Assembly: GCA_040954595.2 (NCBI GenBank)
Contig: CM082594.2
Coordinates: 8,494,001 to 8,558,000 of the forward strand
Direction of reading: 5' to 3'
DNA: 64,000 nucleotides
From: Balanoglossus misakiensis
Lineage: Eukaryota; Hemichordata
The notes under the pieces are model-generated. The model worked only from the letters and a program-made list of their open reading frames with translations. It had not been told where the DNA came from and did no database searches. Shown here in pieces: positions 63,973 to 64,000 of the stretch (positions are counted from its first letter, which is position 1; each line of letters starts with the position of its first letter). A program made the position numbers and the translations under genes.

Positions 63973-64000
63973 TGAAAATCGTCCAAAAATGAGAATTTTT
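63973..64000 (+). repeat. Start of a fourth type B satellite block (cut by window end)
   Basis: The final 28 bases switch to TGAAAATCGTCC followed by AAAAATGAG, the opening of a type B block, after 115 monomers of type A. Confidence 0.85.

Larger units (their letters stand above)
46054..64000 (+). repeat. 87-bp tandem satellite array, about 206 monomers, running off the window
   Basis: Head-to-tail copies of an AT-rich 87-bp monomer, all in one orientation. Taking the start at GGAAATCATC, the intervals are exact: 46132 to 48307 is 25 x 87; 48307 to 49613 is 15 x 87 + 1; 49613 to 53963 is 50 x 87; 53963 to 63973 is 115 x 87 + 5, with the remainders explained by single-base indels. Each monomer holds GATTTTTGAAAAAAATC (7-bp inverted arms), ATGGGTTATAGCTCA and TTTTTCGACTTTGCGG. 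Most neighbours are nearly identical, so amplification is recent or homogenisation is active. The right edge is not reached. Because 87 is a multiple of three and one frame lacks stops, long frames of a 29-residue repeat appear; I do not call them genes. Confidence 0.98.

Noticed and set aside
46105-63975. Long open frames of a 29-residue repeat as repeat-protein genes
   Set aside because: They are a by-product of an 87-bp satellite period. Frames begin and end at single-base indels, variation ignores codon position, and there is no promoter, intron or unique flanking coding sequence.
46054-64000. CRISPR-like repeat/spacer array
   Set aside because: There are no unique spacers; the full 87 bp is repeated and the context is an animal nuclear genome.

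Overview
The window is nuclear DNA from an animal, most likely an invertebrate bilaterian. The genes have many introns with GT-AG junctions and bilaterian-type products. There is a Pol III tRNA gene, much AT-rich non-coding DNA, and one very large satellite array. I cannot fix the phylum from sequence alone. All product calls rest on reading translated exons and recalling the families; no database search was run.

Layout. Positions 1-22112 show no convincing exon. They hold microsatellites, a few small repeats and one dense cluster of GATTA/TAATC sites (15192-15625) that looks like a cis-regulatory module. Positions 22113-26846 (+) carry the 3' part of a sosondowah-type (SOWAH) ankyrin-repeat gene, followed by an orphan or alternative exon at 27933-28245. 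Positions 29851-32420 (-) carry LZTFL1, complete at 300 aa. Positions 33708-41123 (+) carry FYCO1, complete at 1652 aa in 17 coding exons: RUN domain, long coiled coil, FYVE finger, LC3-interacting motif, GOLD domain. A tRNA-Gly(TCC) gene with its Pol III terminator sits at 42417-42503 (-). Positions 42819-45498 (+) carry IMPACT, complete at 296 aa in ten exons. From about 46054 to the window end, about 18 kb is a tandem array of an 87-bp monomer, roughly 206 copies, with nested higher-order structure.

Biology. FYCO1 links LC3- and PI3P-bearing autophagosomes or late endosomes to microtubule transport. LZTFL1 controls BBSome and ciliary trafficking. IMPACT restrains GCN2 by competing for GCN1. 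There is no operon-like logic. The notable context is that LZTFL1 and FYCO1 are adjacent and divergent here, and they are also close neighbours in human 3p21.31, so this looks like ancient microsynteny. The satellite has an 87-bp (29-codon) period with no in-frame stop, so it produces long but almost certainly spurious open frames.

I found no convincing new enzymatic or defence system. The most unusual material is the satellite's layered duplication history, the GATTA cluster, a predicted 6-nt microexon in the SOWAH gene, and the LZTFL1-FYCO1 pairing.
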